Shown: positions 1-9,647 of the stretch, piece after piece
Numbering within the stretch: the stretch's first letter is position 1
How the letters are laid out: each line of letters begins with the position of its first letter
NCBI RefSeq assembly: GCF_003202285.1
Contig: NZ_MASW01000002.1
Coordinates: forward strand, 124,001 to 188,000
From: Prauserella muralis
GTDB taxonomy: Bacteria > Actinomycetota > Actinomycetes > Mycobacteriales > Pseudonocardiaceae
Length of the DNA: 64,000 bases
Direction of reading: 5' to 3'
The notes under the pieces: generated by a model
Database searches by the model: none
What the model saw: only the letters and a program-made list of their open reading frames with translations
What the model was told of the DNA's origin: nothing
Translations under genes and position numbers: made by a program

Positions 1-444
1 CTTCAGGATCTCGGCGGTCGCCTCGCCCGCCGGGGTGCGGTAGGTGATGGTGTCGCCCTTCTTGTGACCCGCGATGGCACGCCCGAGCGGGCTGTCGGCG
101 GTGAGTGCGGACAACTCGTCGTCGGCCTCCTCGGCGATGCCGACGATGACCATGTCCTCCACGCTGCCGTCGCTGAACTTCAGCGTCACCTCGGTGCCCG
201 AGGGGAGGTCGGACTCCGAGTCCGGCATCGGGCCGCCGGCGAGCAGGTCGGTGATCTCGGCGATCCGCCGGTCGAGCCGCGACGCGACCTCCGCGCGTTC
301 GAGCAGGTCGGCCTGGTCGGCGCTGTCTCCGAGCGGGTCGTCGCCCAGCCGTGGTGCCAGTGCGTCTCGCTGCTCTCGTAGCTGTTCCAGCTCCCGCTCG
401 AGCCGTTCGCGGGTAGCCGGGCTCAAGCCTCCGGTCGACGTCAT
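1..444 (-). CDS. GreA/GreB-family transcription elongation factor, C-terminus cut off by the window edge
   Basis: The first 148 codons are visible and there is no stop before the edge. The start is ATG at 444. The N-terminal half (about residues 8-70) is a charged, Glu/Arg-rich helical hairpin (RERLERELEQLREQRDALA), as expected for the coiled coil that enters the RNA polymerase secondary channel. From about residue 75 the sequence matches the Gre C-terminal FKBP-like domain (PSGTEVTLKF, SPLGRAIAGHKKGDT). Gre factors stimulate transcript cleavage in backtracked polymerase; some short actinobacterial paralogues instead act as Rnk-like regulators, and this fragment cannot tell them apart. It lies 65 bp downstream of tex in the same direction, so co-transcription of two polymerase-associated factors is plausible. 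Confidence 0.85.
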   Translation of the reverse strand, partial: MTSTGGLSPATRERLERELEQLREQRDALAPRLGDDPLGDSADQADLLERAEVASRLDRRIAEITDLLAGGPMPDSESDLPSGTEVTLKFSDGSVEDMVIVGIAEEADDELSALTADSPLGRAIAGHKKGDTITYRTPAGEATAEILK

Positions 445-509
445 TGGACCATTGTCAGGCCTGACGGCCCGGCTCGCCACGTCATTGCGGCCTCACCGGC
501 GAGCGTCAC

Positions 510-2906
510 TCACCGGCTGTAACCCGCCTTGCGCAACGCCTCCGCCATCGCGCCACCGGCGGGCGCACGGCGGTCGTCGCGCTGCTTGCCGGACTGCTTG
601 CCACCGTGCTTGCCGCCCTGCTGGGGCTTGCCCCTGCGCTGGCCACCGCCGCCCCGGCCGCCCTGGCCACCGGAGCCCCGCTGGTCGGCGCCGGGCTCGT
701 CGTCGAGGCGCAGGGTGAGCGAGATGCGCTTGCGCGCGACGTCCACGTCCAGCACCTTGACCTTCACCACATCGCCGGGCTTGACCACCTCGCGCGGGTC
801 CTTGACGAAGTTGTGCGACATCGCCGACACGTGCACGAGCCCGTCCTGGTGCACGCCGATGTCGACGAACGCGCCGAACGCCGCGACGTTGGTCACCACG
901 CCCTCCAGCCGCATGCCCGGCTTGAGGTCCGCCATCGTCTCCACGCCCTCGGCGAACGTCGCCGTCCTGAACTCCGGGCGCGGGTCGCGGCCCGGCTTCT
1001 CCAGCTCGCTGAGGATGTCGGTGACCGTGGGCAGGCCGAACTTCTCGTCCACGAACGCCGCAGGGTCCAGGCCGCGCAGTGCCGTGGCGTTGCCGATCAG
1101 CTCCCGGATGCCGACCTTCGTCTCGTCCAGGATGCGCCGCACCACCGGGTAGGCCTCCGGGTGCACGCTGGAGGCGTCCAGCGGGTCGTCCCCGTCGGGG
1201 ATGCGCAGGAAGCCCGCGCACTGCTCGAACGCCTTCGGACCGAGCCTCGGCACCTCCTTGAGCGCCGAGCGGCTGCGGAAGCGGCCGTTGCCGTCCCGGT
1301 GGGCGACGATGTTCTCCGCCAGGCTGGTGCCGATGCCCGACACGCGGCTCAGCAGCGGCACCGACGCGGTGTTGAGGTCGACGCCGACGGCGTTCACACA
1401 GTCCTCGACGACGGCGTCCAGCGAGCGGGAGAGCTTCGACTCGGCGAGGTCGTGCTGGTACTGGCCTACGCCGATGGACTTCGGGTCGATCTTCACCAGC
1501 TCCGCCAGCGGGTCCTGCAGCCTGCGCGCGATCGACACGGCGCCCCGCAGCGACACGTCCAAGCCGGGCAGCTCCTGCGCGGCGTACGCCGACGCCGAGT
1601 ACACCGAGGCGCCCGCCTCGGAGACCACGATCTTGGTGAGCTTGAGCTCCGGCCGCAGCTTCACCAGCTCACCGGCGAGCTTGTCGGTCTCGCGCGAGGC
1701 GGTGCCGTTGCCGATGGCGATGAGCTGCACGTCGTGCTCGTGCGCCAGCTTCTCCAGCGTGACCAGTGCCTCGTTCCACTTCGACTGCGGCTTGTGCGGG
1801 TAGACGGTGTCGGTGGCGACGACCTTGCCGGTGGCGTCCACCACGGCGACCTTCACGCCGGTGCGGTAACCGGGGTCGAGGCCCATCGTGGCGCGCGTGC
1901 CCGCGGGCGCCGCCAGCAGCAGGTCGCGCAGGTTGGCGGCGAACACGCGCACCGCCTCGTCCTCGGCCGCCTGCCGCAGTCGCATGCGCAGGTCGATGCC
2001 CAGGTGCAGCAGGATCTTCGTGCGCCACGCCCAGCGCACCGTGTCGGTGAGCCACTTGTCGGCGGGCCTGCCCTGGTCGGAGACACCGGCGTGCTCGGCG
2101 ATGCGTACCTCGTAGTCGCTCGGCCCGGTGCGCGGCCCGGCGTCGGGCGCGGGCGGCTCCTCCGGCTCCGTCGCGAGGTCGAGGATCTCCTCCTTCTCGC
2201 CGCGGAACAGGGCCAGGATGCGGTGCGAGGGCAGCTTGGTGAACGGCTCGGCGAAGTCGAAGTAGTCGGCGAACTTCGCGCCCTCCTCCTCCTTGCCCGT
2301 GCGGACCTTCGAGGTGAGCCAGCCGCGGTTCCACATCCGCTCACGCAGCTCGCCGATCAGGTCGGCGTCCTCGGCGAAGCGCTCCACCAGGATGGCCCGC
2401 GCGCCGTCGAGCGCGGCGGCGGCGTCGGCCACGCCCTTGTCCGGGTCGACGAACACCGCCGCTGCCGCCTGCGGGTCGGTGGTGGGGTCGCCGAGCAGGC
2501 CGTCGGCCAGCGGCTCCAGCCCGGCCTCCCTGGCGATCTGGGCCTTGGTGCGCCGCTTCGGCTTGTACGGCAGGTAGATGTCCTCCAGCCGGGCCTTGGA
2601 GTCGGCGGCCTTGATGCGCGCCTCCAGCTCGGCGTCCAGCTTGCCCTGCGCGGCGATCGAGTCGAGGATCGCGGCGCGCCGCTCCTCCAGCTCCCGCAGG
2701 TAACGCAGCCGCTCCTCCAGCGTGCGCAGCTGCGTGTCGTCGAGGCCGCCCGTCACCTCCTTGCGGTACCGCGCGATGAACGGCACGGTCGAGCCGTCGT
2801 CGAGCAGCCCGACGGCGGCCCGCACCTGCGCGGGGCGGACACCGAGTTCCTCGGCGATCTTCTGGTCAATCGACAGCGTCGGCACAGTCTCAGCCACGAA
2901 GGGCAT
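510..2906 (-). CDS. tex: Tex-family transcription accessory protein (S1 RNA-binding)
   Basis: A 798-residue cytoplasmic nucleic-acid-binding protein of the Tex/YhgF family, linked in other bacteria to transcription fidelity and RNA metabolism. Visible in order are the N-terminal Tex helical region ([15 protein letters not shown]), a YqgF-like RNase H fold ([18 protein letters not shown]), helix-hairpin-helix segments ([17 protein letters not shown]) and an S1 domain near residues 658-730 ([19 protein letters not shown]). The tail from about residue 735 is an unusual Gly/Lys/Arg/Gln-rich extension that ends in [10 protein letters not shown] and probably adds RNA affinity. The start ATG at 2906 follows GGAGAGG; the frame stays open further upstream, but that part is antisense to ilvD. 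The start codons of tex and ilvD diverge with only 33 bp between them. Confidence 0.93.
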   Translation of the reverse strand: MPFVAETVPTLSIDQKIAEELGVRPAQVRAAVGLLDDGSTVPFIARYRKEVTGGLDDTQLRTLEERLRYLRELEERRAAILDSIAAQGKLDAELEARIKAADSKARLEDIYLPYKPKRRTKAQIAREAGLEPLADGLLGDPTTDPQAAAAVFVDPDKGVADAAAALDGARAILVERFAEDADLIGELRERMWNRGWLTSKVRTGKEEEGAKFADYFDFAEPFTKLPSHRILALFRGEKEEILDLATEPEEPPAPDAGPRTGPSDYEVRIAEHAGVSDQGRPADKWLTDTVRWAWRTKILLHLGIDLRMRLRQAAEDEAVRVFAANLRDLLLAAPAGTRATMGLDPGYRTGVKVAVVDATGKVVATDTVYPHKPQSKWNEALVTLEKLAHEHDVQLIAIGNGTASRETDKLAGELVKLRPELKLTKIVVSEAGASVYSASAYAAQELPGLDVSLRGAVSIARRLQDPLAELVKIDPKSIGVGQYQHDLAESKLSRSLDAVVEDCVNAVGVDLNTASVPLLSRVSGIGTSLAENIVAHRDGNGRFRSRSALKEVPRLGPKAFEQCAGFLRIPDGDDPLDASSVHPEAYPVVRRILDETKVGIRELIGNATALRGLDPAAFVDEKFGLPTVTDILSELEKPGRDPRPEFRTATFAEGVETMADLKPGMRLEGVVTNVAAFGAFVDIGVHQDGLVHVSAMSHNFVKDPREVVKPGDVVKVKVLDVDVARKRISLTLRLDDEPGADQRGSGGQGGRGGGGQRRGKPQQGGKHGGKQSGKQRDDRRAPAGGAMAEALRKAGYSR

Positions 2907-2939
2907 TGTGCCCTCTCCGATCTGAGGCATGATCCCCCT

Positions 2940-4613
2940 ATGGCCGAACACGATCTGAAACCACGTAGCCGCGAGGTCACCGACGGTGTCGAGCGGGCCG
3001 CAGCACGCGGGATGCTCCGCGCGATCGGCATGGGCGACGAGGACTTCGCCAAGCCCCAGATCGGCATCGCCTCGTCGTGGAACGAGATCACGCCGTGCAA
3101 CCTGTCGCTGCAGCGCCTCGCCGAGGCCAGCAAGCAGGGCGTGCACGGCGGCGGCGGGTTCCCGATGGAGTTCGGCACCATCTCGGTGTCCGACGGCATC
3201 TCCATGGGCCACGAGGGCATGCACTTCTCGCTCGTGTCGCGCGAGGTGATCGCCGACTCGGTGGAGACGGTGATGGAGGCTGAGCGGCTCGACGGCGCCG
3301 TGCTGCTCGCCGGCTGCGACAAGAGCCTGCCCGGCATGCTCATGGCTGCCGCGCGGCTCGACGTCGCGGCCGTGTTCCTCTATGCGGGCTCGATCCTGCC
3401 CGGCACGGTCGACGGGCGCGAGGTGACCATCATCGACGCGTTCGAGGCCGTCGGCGCCTGCGCTCGCGGGCTCATCAGCCGCGAGGAGGTCGACAGGATC
3501 GAGCGCGCCATCTGCCCGGGTGAGGGCGCGTGCGGCGGCATGTACACGGCCAACACGATGGCGTGCGCGGCCGAGGCGCTGGGCATGTCGCTGCCCGGAT
3601 CGGCCAGCCCGCCGTCGGTGGACCGGCGGCGCGACCGGTTCGCCCGCTCCAGCGGCGAGGCCGTCGTCGACATGCTGGCCATGGGCATCACGGCCCGCGA
3701 CATCCTCACCCGGGACGCGTTCGAGAACGCCATCGCCGTGGTGATGGCGCTGGGCGGCTCCACGAACGCGGTGCTGCACCTGCTGGCCATCGCCAACGAG
3801 GCCCAGGTGGAGCTGACCCTGGACGACTTCTCCCGCATCGGCGACCGGGTGCCGCACCTCGCCGACGTCAAGCCGTTCGGCAGGCACGTGATGACGGCCG
3901 TCGACCGCGTCGGCGGGGTGCCCGTGGTGATGAAGGCCCTGCTGGACGCCGGGCTGCTGCACGGCGACTGCCTGACGGTCACCGGAAGGACCGTGGCCGA
4001 GAACCTCGCCGAGCTGGGCCCGCCCGAGCTCGACGGCGAGGTCATCCGCAAGCTCACCGACCCCATTCACCCGACCGGCGGGCTGACGATCCTGCACGGG
4101 ACGCTGGCGCCCGAGGGTGCGGTGGTCAAGAGCGCGGGTTTCGACTCCACCCGCTTCGAGGGCACCGCGCGTGTGTTCGACGGCGAGCAGGCCGCCATGG
4201 ACGCGCTGGGCGAGCTGAAGGCGGGTGACGTGGTGGTGATCCGCTACGAGGGCCCGCGCGGCGGACCCGGCATGCGGGAGATGCTGGCCGTCACCGGCGC
4301 CATCAAGGGCGCGGGCCTCGGCAAGGACGTCCTGCTGCTCACCGACGGCCGGTTCTCCGGCGGCACCACCGGCCTGTGCATCGGCCACGTCGCCCCGGAG
4401 GCGGCGCACGGCGGGCCGATCGCCTTCGTCCGCGACGGCGACCCGATCGTGCTCGACATGGACAAGCGCACCCTGGACCTCGGGGTCGACGAGGCCGAGC
4501 TGGCACGCAGGGCCGAAGGGTGGCAGCTGCCCGCGGTGCCACGCCGCACGGGCGTGCTCGCCAAGTACGCCAAGCTGGTCGGCTCGGCCGCACAGGGCGC
4601 CGTCTGTTCCTGA
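2940..4613 (+). CDS. ilvD: Dihydroxy-acid dehydratase (valine/isoleucine biosynthesis)
   Basis: Converts 2,3-dihydroxy-isovalerate and -methylvalerate to the 2-oxo acids, the third common step of branched-chain amino acid synthesis. The 557-residue length is normal for the family. Fe-S and active-site signatures are visible: [12 protein letters not shown] with a cluster cysteine, [12 protein letters not shown] with a second one, and the C-terminal [21 protein letters not shown] active-site block. No Shine-Dalgarno sequence precedes ATG 2940, but CATGAT at 2928-2933 sits 6 nt before it, the spacing expected for a -10 element of a leaderless transcript. The gene stands alone; the branched-chain synthase genes are not in this window. 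Confidence 0.96.
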   Translation: MAEHDLKPRSREVTDGVERAAARGMLRAIGMGDEDFAKPQIGIASSWNEITPCNLSLQRLAEASKQGVHGGGGFPMEFGTISVSDGISMGHEGMHFSLVSREVIADSVETVMEAERLDGAVLLAGCDKSLPGMLMAAARLDVAAVFLYAGSILPGTVDGREVTIIDAFEAVGACARGLISREEVDRIERAICPGEGACGGMYTANTMACAAEALGMSLPGSASPPSVDRRRDRFARSSGEAVVDMLAMGITARDILTRDAFENAIAVVMALGGSTNAVLHLLAIANEAQVELTLDDFSRIGDRVPHLADVKPFGRHVMTAVDRVGGVPVVMKALLDAGLLHGDCLTVTGRTVAENLAELGPPELDGEVIRKLTDPIHPTGGLTILHGTLAPEGAVVKSAGFDSTRFEGTARVFDGEQAAMDALGELKAGDVVVIRYEGPRGGPGMREMLAVTGAIKGAGLGKDVLLLTDGRFSGGTTGLCIGHVAPEAAHGGPIAFVRDGDPIVLDMDKRTLDLGVDEAELARRAEGWQLPAVPRRTGVLAKYAKLVGSAAQGAVCS

Positions 4614-4651
4614 GCGACCGGAGGTAACACAGACACTGTTCAATTCCCCCC

Positions 4652-4679
4652 TTCTAGTTGTTAGAAATAACAGCTAGAA
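4652..4679. promoter_or_regulatory. 28-bp AT-rich palindrome, putative operator overlapping a promoter
   Basis: Arms TTCTAGTTGTTA (4652-4663) and TAACAGCTAGAA (4668-4679) are complementary at 11 of 12 positions around a GAAA spacer. The stretch is strikingly A/T-rich compared with its surroundings. TAGAAT at 4675-4680 could be a -10 box with TTCTAG (4652-4657) as -35 at 17-bp spacing, so a bound regulator would cover the promoter. There is no T-run after it, which argues against a terminator for ilvD. It lies 111 bp upstream of the RpiB-family gene, its only plausible target. Confidence 0.45.
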
Positions 4680-4790
4680 TGTGACGTGTGGGCCTGAGCG
4701 GCCTGGACGTGCACGACGTGCCCTGAATGCGTCTCACGGTTGGTGTGTTGTTCACGTCAATCGTGTGATGAGGGCGAGAGGAGCGGGCAG

Positions 4791-5261
4791 ATGAGCAGCA
4801 TCGCCGTGGGCAGCGACCAGCTGGGCTTCGAGCTCAAGAGCGAGCTGGCCAGGCATCTCGCCGAGCGCGGCTACGAGGTCGCCGACTACGGCACCACGAG
4901 CGCCGAGGAGAGCGAGGACTACCCGGACGTGGCCGAGCGTGTCGCGCTGGCGGTGGCCGGGGGCAAGCACGACAGGGCCGTGCTGATCTGCGGCACCGGC
5001 ATCGGCATGGCTATCGCCGCCAACAAGGTGCCGGGCGTGCGGGCCGCGCAGGCCAGCGACACCTACAGCGCCGAGCGTGCCCGCGCGTCCAACAACGCGC
5101 AGGTGATCACCATGGGCGCGCTGACCGTGGCACGTGAGGTCGCCAAGGACATCGTCGACCACTGGCTCGACTCGGAGTTCCAGGGCGGCCGGTCGGCACC
5201 GAAGGTCGCCAAGATCGAGCAGATCGAACGCAGCCACCGCGAGCGCGCGCAGACCGGCTGA
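4791..5261 (+). CDS. RpiB/LacA/LacB-family sugar-phosphate isomerase, divergent active site
   Basis: A 156-residue protein of the ribose-5-phosphate isomerase B fold. The start ATG 4791 follows a good AGGAG at 4777-4782. The phosphate-binding and base cysteine motif is intact (ICGTGIGMAIAANK, Cys67), making it the E. coli Cys type rather than the mycobacterial Cys-less type. However, the family motif Asp-His-x-Gly reads Asp9-Gln10-Leu-Gly, and the usual Glu-His-Asn-Asn reads Ala-Ser100-Asn-Asn. Both histidines normally used for phosphate binding or ring opening are therefore replaced. I infer that the substrate may not be ribose 5-phosphate; a four-carbon or open-chain sugar phosphate is possible. 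An upstream palindrome suggests regulated expression. Confidence 0.8.
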   Translation: MSSIAVGSDQLGFELKSELARHLAERGYEVADYGTTSAEESEDYPDVAERVALAVAGGKHDRAVLICGTGIGMAIAANKVPGVRAAQASDTYSAERARASNNAQVITMGALTVAREVAKDIVDHWLDSEFQGGRSAPKVAKIEQIERSHRERAQTG

Positions 5262-5329
5262 GCGCCGGTTGTGTCGGTGCCTACTGGTAGGCCTGTCGGG
5301 AGACGGCAACCGAGGGGGGATCACCGACC

Positions 5330-5716
5330 ATGATCAAGGTTCTGGTCGCGACGGCGGCCACGCAGGGCGCAAGGGACAGCGACTACCACTGGTGTGTCGA
5401 CGGTGAACTGGTGTGGATCGCGCCGATGTGCGCGGACGACTGGCTCGACCCCGACCGCGGCTGCGGCTGCGGTCGGGCGTTCGCCGGGCTCAACTCGCAC
5501 CGGGCGACCACCACGGCGATGGTGCGCACGCTGGAAGGGCTCAGCCGCGACGACTACGTGGAGGCCATCCGTTCGAGCCTCGACGCGCAGGGCTACGACG
5601 GCGGCCTCGCACCGGAGATCGCGGACTCGCTGCTGGAGCTGATCCACGACCTGCCCGACGGCGCTGTCGTGGAGCATCGCCTGGAGTACGTCCAGGTCAG
5701 GGAGCGGACTCCGTGA
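5330..5716 (+). CDS. Conserved hypothetical protein with CGCG motif
   Basis: A 128-residue soluble protein without signal peptide or membrane segment. ATG 5330 follows a purine-rich GAGGGGGGA at 5312-5320. Features seen: a Trp/Cys segment (YHWCVDGELVWIAPMC), then DRGCGCGRAFAGL near residues 43-55 with a C-x-C pair, and an acidic helical C-terminal half (APEIADSLLELIHDLPDG). The cysteines could bind a metal, but they are too few to assign a fold. I recognise it only as the kind of protein widespread in actinobacteria; no function can be given. Its last 20 bp overlap a convergent, apparently broken gene. Confidence 0.75.
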   Translation: MIKVLVATAATQGARDSDYHWCVDGELVWIAPMCADDWLDPDRGCGCGRAFAGLNSHRATTTAMVRTLEGLSRDDYVEAIRSSLDAQGYDGGLAPEIADSLLELIHDLPDGAVVEHRLEYVQVRERTP

Positions 5717-5990
5717 CCTGGTCCGGCGCGGGTAGCCCATCGATGCTGTGCGCGTTCGTTCTCGCCCAGTGCTCGGCGAGGCCGGTGTCGCGCGTCGGGA
5801 GTTGACACAGTTCCGGCACCGCTGCCCGTGCGGTCGAGGCACGCGACCCGGTGTTCGCCGAGCACGGCGAACGTGCCCGCCATGCACTTGGGGGACACCG
5901 CCTGCGCCAGCAGGAACGTGCGCAGGCGCTCGTCGATCCGCTCGTGCCCCCTACCTGCGCGCAGTCAAGCAGGGCCGCCGCGCCCGGCAT
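5697..5990 (-). pseudogene. Small broken gene with two compensating frameshifts
   Basis: Begins 4 nt after the cobN stop on the same strand. Reading from ATG 5990, the first residues (MPGAAALLDCA) and the last about 35 (ELCQLPTRDTGLAEHW through TESAP, stop 5697) share one frame. The middle, about 5960-5835, is clearly coding in another frame: it gives ERIDERLRTFLLAQAV and CMAGTFAVLGEHRVACLDR with nearly all G/C third positions and no hydrophobic/Arg-Pro shadow pattern. A continuous protein of about 95 residues appears only if the frame changes near 5965 and back near 5840-5800. It is therefore either a remnant, or a real gene hit by two sequence errors. No family recognised. Confidence 0.45.
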
Positions 5991-5994
5991 GTCC

Positions 5995-8900
5995 TCATTG
6001 CTCTTCGAGGTCTCCCTCGATGCGCAGGTACACCTCGCGCATCCGCTCCAGCAGCTCCGGGTCGGGCTCGGCCCACAGGCCGCGTTCGGCGGCCTCGTCG
6101 AGCCGTTCGATGATGCCGCGCAACGCCCAGGGGTTGGCCTGGGCCAGGAAGTCCTGGTTCTGCTTGTCCAGCACGTAGGACTCGGCGAGCTTGTCGTACA
6201 TCCAGTCCTGCACGACCCCCGCCGTGGCGTCGAAGCCGAACAGGTAGTCCACGGTGGCCGCCAGTTCGAACGCGCCCTTGTAGCCGTGCCTGCGCATCGC
6301 GGCCAGCCAGCGCGGGTTCACCACCCTGGCGCGGAACACCCGGGTTGTCTCCTCGGACAGGGTGCGGGTGCGCACCGAGTCCGGGCTGGTGCTGTCGCCC
6401 ACGTACGACACCGGTGCCGAGCCGGTGAGCGCCCGCACGGTGGCGATCATGCCGCCGTGGTACTGGAAGTAGTCGTCGGAGTCGGCGATGTCGTGTTCGC
6501 GGGTGTCGGTGTTCTTGGCCGCCACCACGATCCGGCGGTAGGCGTTCTCCATGTCCGGGCGCGCCGGTGCGCCGTCGAGGCCGCGGCCGTAGGCGTAACC
6601 GCCCCACACCGCGTACACCTCGGCCAGATCCGAGTCGTCGCGCCAGTTGCCGGAGTCGATCAGCGGCAGCAGGCCAGCGCCGTAGGTGCCGGGCTTGGAG
6701 CCGAAGATCCGGGTCGTGGCACGCCGTTCGTCGCCGTGCTCGGCCAGATCGGCCGCCGCGTGGGCGCGGACGAAGTTCTGCGATTCCGGCTCGTCCAGCG
6801 AGGCCACCAGCCGGACCGCGTCGTCGAGCAGGTCGATGACGTGGGGGAACGCATCGCGGAAGAAGCCACTGATCCGCACGGTCACGTCGATGCGGGGCCT
6901 GCCCAGCTCGGCAAGGGGGATGGGCTCGATCCCGGTGACCCTCCGCGACGCCTCGTCCCACACCGGCTGGACACCGAGCAGGGCGAGCACCTCCGCCGCG
7001 TCGTCGCCGGACGTGCGCATGGCCGAGGTGCCCCACACCGACAGGCCGACCGACCGTGGCCAGTCGCCGTTCTCCTCGTGGTAGCGGCGCAGCAGCGAGT
7101 CCGCGAGCGCCTGCCCGGTCTCCCACGCGAGCCTGCTCGGCACGGCCTTGGGGTCGACGGTGTAGAAGTTGCGGCCGGTCGGCAGCACGTTCACCAGCCC
7201 GCGCAGCGGCGACCCGCTGGGCCCGGCAGGCACGTAGCCGCCGTCGAGCGCGTGCAGCACCGCGTCGATCTCGGCCTCGGTGCCCGCCAGCCGCGGCACG
7301 ATCTCCGTGGCGGCGAAGCGCAGGACCTCGGCCGCGGCCGGATGCCCCGCGCACACCTGTTCCACCGCGTCGCCTGCCCAGCCACGGTCCTCCATGGCCT
7401 GCACCAGCTCGCGGGCGGTGGTCTCGATGGCGTCCACATCGGACATCGGCGCGTCCTCGGTCAGGCCCAGCGCCGCCCGCAGGCCCGGCACCGCGCCGTA
7501 CGCGCCGCCCCACATCTGCTGGGCGCGCAGCATGGCGAGCACGAGGTTCACCCGCGCCTCGCCGGTGGGCGCCTCGCCCAGCACGTGCAGCCCGTCGCGG
7601 ATTTGCGCGTCCTTCACCTCGCACAGCCAGCCGTCGAGGTGCAGCAGGAAGTCGTCGAACTCCGCGTCGTGCGGACGCTCGGCGACCCCGAGGTCGTGGT
7701 CCAGCTTGGCCGCCTGGATCAGCGTCCAGATCTGCTGGCGGATCGCGGGCAGCTTCGCCGGGTCCATCGCCGCGATGTTGGCGTGCTCATCGAGCAACTG
7801 CTCCAGCCGCGCCAGGTCGCCGTAGCTTTCCGCGCGGGCCATCGGCGGGATCAGGTGGTCGACGATCGTGGCGTGCGCGCGTCGCTTGGCCTGCGCGCCC
7901 TCGCCGGGATCGTTGACGAGGAACGGGTAGACCAGTGGCAGGTTGCCCAGCACCGCGTCGGGTGCGCACGACGCCGAGAGCCCCGCGGTCTTGCCGGGCA
8001 GCCACTCCAGCGAGCCGTGCTTGCCCAGGTGCACCACGGCGTGCGCGCCGAACTCCTCCTCCAGCCACCGGTAGGCGGCCAGGTAGTGGTGGCTCGGCGG
8101 CAGGTCCGGGTTGTGATAGATCGCCACCGGGTTCTCCCCGAACCCGCGGGGTGGCTGGATCATCAGCACCACGTTGCCCGCCCGGAGCGTGGCGAGCACG
8201 ATGTCGCCGTCGTCGACGTAGAGCTCGCCGGGCGGCGCGCCCCAGTGCTCGGTCATGTCTGCCCGCAGCCGCTCGGGCAGTGCGTCGAACCACTCGCGGT
8301 AGCGCGCCGCGGGAATGCGGATGGGGTTGCCCGCCAGCTGCTCCTCGGTGAGCCACTCCGGGTCCTGCCCGCCCGCCTCGATCAGCGCGTGGATGAGGGC
8401 ATCGCCGTCGGGCTGATCGGTGCCGGTGGGCACCACGCCGGGAAACGGCTCGTCGCCGAGGTCGTAGCCCGCGTCGATCATGCGGCGCAGCAGTGTCACC
8501 GCCGACGCGGGTGTGTCCAGGCCCACCGCGTTGCCGACCCGGGAGTGTTTCGTCGGATACGCCGAGAGCACCAGCGCGATGCGGCGCTCACCGGGCGGGA
8601 TCCGCCGGAGCCGGGCGTGGGCGAGCGCGATGCGGGCCACGCGGCCGGCGCGCTCGGCGTCCGGCACGTAGCGGGGCAGGCCGTCGGCGTCGGTCTCCTT
8701 GAACGAGAACGGCACCGTGATGAGCCTGCCGTCGAACTCGGGCACCGCCATCTGGTTGCCCGCGTCCAGCGGTGACAGGCCCTCGTCGTTGTCCTCCCAC
8801 GTGGCACGGTCGCTGGTCAGGCACATCGCCTGCAACGTGGGCACGTCCAGCGCGGCCAGTTCGGCGACGTCCCACGACTCGTCGTCGCCGCCCGCGCCCG

Positions 8901-9564
8901 CCTCCGCGGGACGGGTCCCGCCGGCCGCGAGCACCGTGACCAGCAGGGCGTCCGCCTCGCCGAGGCGCTCCATCAGCTCCGGCGGGCGGGAGCGCAGCGA
9001 CGCGCAGAAGACCGGCAGCGCGCGCCCGCCCTCGGCCTCGATGCGCTCGGCCAGGGTCTCGACGAACGCCGTGTTCCCCGCGAGGTGGTGCGCGCGGTAG
9101 TACAGGATCGCCACCGTCGGGCCGTCGCCACCGGCGGCGGGCCGCTCCAGCACACCCCATTCGGGCTGCTCGGCGGGTGGTTCGAAGCCGTCACCGGACA
9201 GCAGCAGCGTGTCGGAGAGGAACCGGTGCAGCTGCGCCAGGTTCTCCGGGCCGCCGTGTGCCAGGTAGGCGTGCGCCTCGGTGGCGATACCCGCGGGCAC
9301 CGTCGACAGCGCCATCAGCTCGGCGTCCGGCGCCTGCTCGCCACCCAGCACCACGACGTGGGCGCCGCTCTCGCGCACCCTGCGCAGCCCGTCGGCCCAG
9401 GTGCGTTCGGTGCCGAGGATGCGCACGACGACGATCGGGCAGCCCTCCAGCAGGCCCGGCAGCTCGGCCAGGTCGAGCCGCGCGGGGTTGGCGAGCCGGT
9501 ACCCGGCTCCGCACGCGCGCGCACTGAGCAGGTCGGTGTCTGACGTGGACAGCAGCAGGATCAC
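5995..9564 (-). CDS. cobN: Cobaltochelatase large subunit CobN
   Basis: Inserts Co(II) into hydrogenobyrinic acid a,c-diamide in the aerobic cobalamin pathway, in complex with an AAA+/vWA partner. The 1189-residue length is normal for CobN. Typical family segments are visible: VLSAYPTKHSRVGNAVGLD, YRWLEEEFGAHAVVHLGKHG with the conserved His cluster, EWLPGKTAGLS, and GEARVNLVLAMLRAQQMWGG. The start is GTG 9564 (MILLLSTSDTDLL). The partner here is not CobS/CobT but the ChlI-ChlD fusion at 20281-22269. cobN is transcribed divergently from cobG across 83 bp, in which I see no riboswitch. Confidence 0.95.
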   Translation of the reverse strand: MILLLSTSDTDLLSARACGAGYRLANPARLDLAELPGLLEGCPIVVVRILGTERTWADGLRRVRESGAHVVVLGGEQAPDAELMALSTVPAGIATEAHAYLAHGGPENLAQLHRFLSDTLLLSGDGFEPPAEQPEWGVLERPAAGGDGPTVAILYYRAHHLAGNTAFVETLAERIEAEGGRALPVFCASLRSRPPELMERLGEADALLVTVLAAGGTRPAEAGAGGDDESWDVAELAALDVPTLQAMCLTSDRATWEDNDEGLSPLDAGNQMAVPEFDGRLITVPFSFKETDADGLPRYVPDAERAGRVARIALAHARLRRIPPGERRIALVLSAYPTKHSRVGNAVGLDTPASAVTLLRRMIDAGYDLGDEPFPGVVPTGTDQPDGDALIHALIEAGGQDPEWLTEEQLAGNPIRIPAARYREWFDALPERLRADMTEHWGAPPGELYVDDGDIVLATLRAGNVVLMIQPPRGFGENPVAIYHNPDLPPSHHYLAAYRWLEEEFGAHAVVHLGKHGSLEWLPGKTAGLSASCAPDAVLGNLPLVYPFLVNDPGEGAQAKRRAHATIVDHLIPPMARAESYGDLARLEQLLDEHANIAAMDPAKLPAIRQQIWTLIQAAKLDHDLGVAERPHDAEFDDFLLHLDGWLCEVKDAQIRDGLHVLGEAPTGEARVNLVLAMLRAQQMWGGAYGAVPGLRAALGLTEDAPMSDVDAIETTARELVQAMEDRGWAGDAVEQVCAGHPAAAEVLRFAATEIVPRLAGTEAEIDAVLHALDGGYVPAGPSGSPLRGLVNVLPTGRNFYTVDPKAVPSRLAWETGQALADSLLRRYHEENGDWPRSVGLSVWGTSAMRTSGDDAAEVLALLGVQPVWDEASRRVTGIEPIPLAELGRPRIDVTVRISGFFRDAFPHVIDLLDDAVRLVASLDEPESQNFVRAHAAADLAEHGDERRATTRIFGSKPGTYGAGLLPLIDSGNWRDDSDLAEVYAVWGGYAYGRGLDGAPARPDMENAYRRIVVAAKNTDTREHDIADSDDYFQYHGGMIATVRALTGSAPVSYVGDSTSPDSVRTRTLSEETTRVFRARVVNPRWLAAMRRHGYKGAFELAATVDYLFGFDATAGVVQDWMYDKLAESYVLDKQNQDFLAQANPWALRGIIERLDEAAERGLWAEPDPELLERMREVYLRIEGDLEEQ

Positions 9565-9635
9565 AGCGCCTCACTCTCGTGTGCCCGGCCGGACATCGTC
9601 AAGCAGGCCACCCCGGGCGCGGGCCGGCATCCGCC

Positions 9636-9641
9636 TACAGT
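9636..9641 (+). promoter_or_regulatory. -10 element for a leaderless cobG transcript
   Basis: TACAGT lies 6 nt before the GTG start of cobG, and no Shine-Dalgarno sequence is present. The predicted transcription start therefore falls on or within a base or two of the start codon. No clear -35 hexamer is seen. The same TACAGT spacing recurs at 38863 and 46308 in this window. Confidence 0.45.
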
Positions 9642-9647
9642 GAGTCC

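Noticed and set aside
606-4613. Very long open frames opposite or around real genes (e.g. extensions of the tex and ilvD frames, 16228-18120 minus, 27386-29230 minus, 47020-49980 minus, 55447-59217 minus)
   Set aside because: They are shadows produced by G/C third-position bias: Arg/Pro/Ala/His-rich, no family motifs, and fully antisense to well-identified genes. Only the parts with recognised proteins were kept.
4690-4790. Chain of tiny ORFs (12, 13 and 8 codons) between the palindrome and the RpiB-family gene, as a leader-peptide attenuator
   Set aside because: The peptides have no run of a regulatory amino acid, starts lack ribosome-binding sites, and no competing hairpins are visible.
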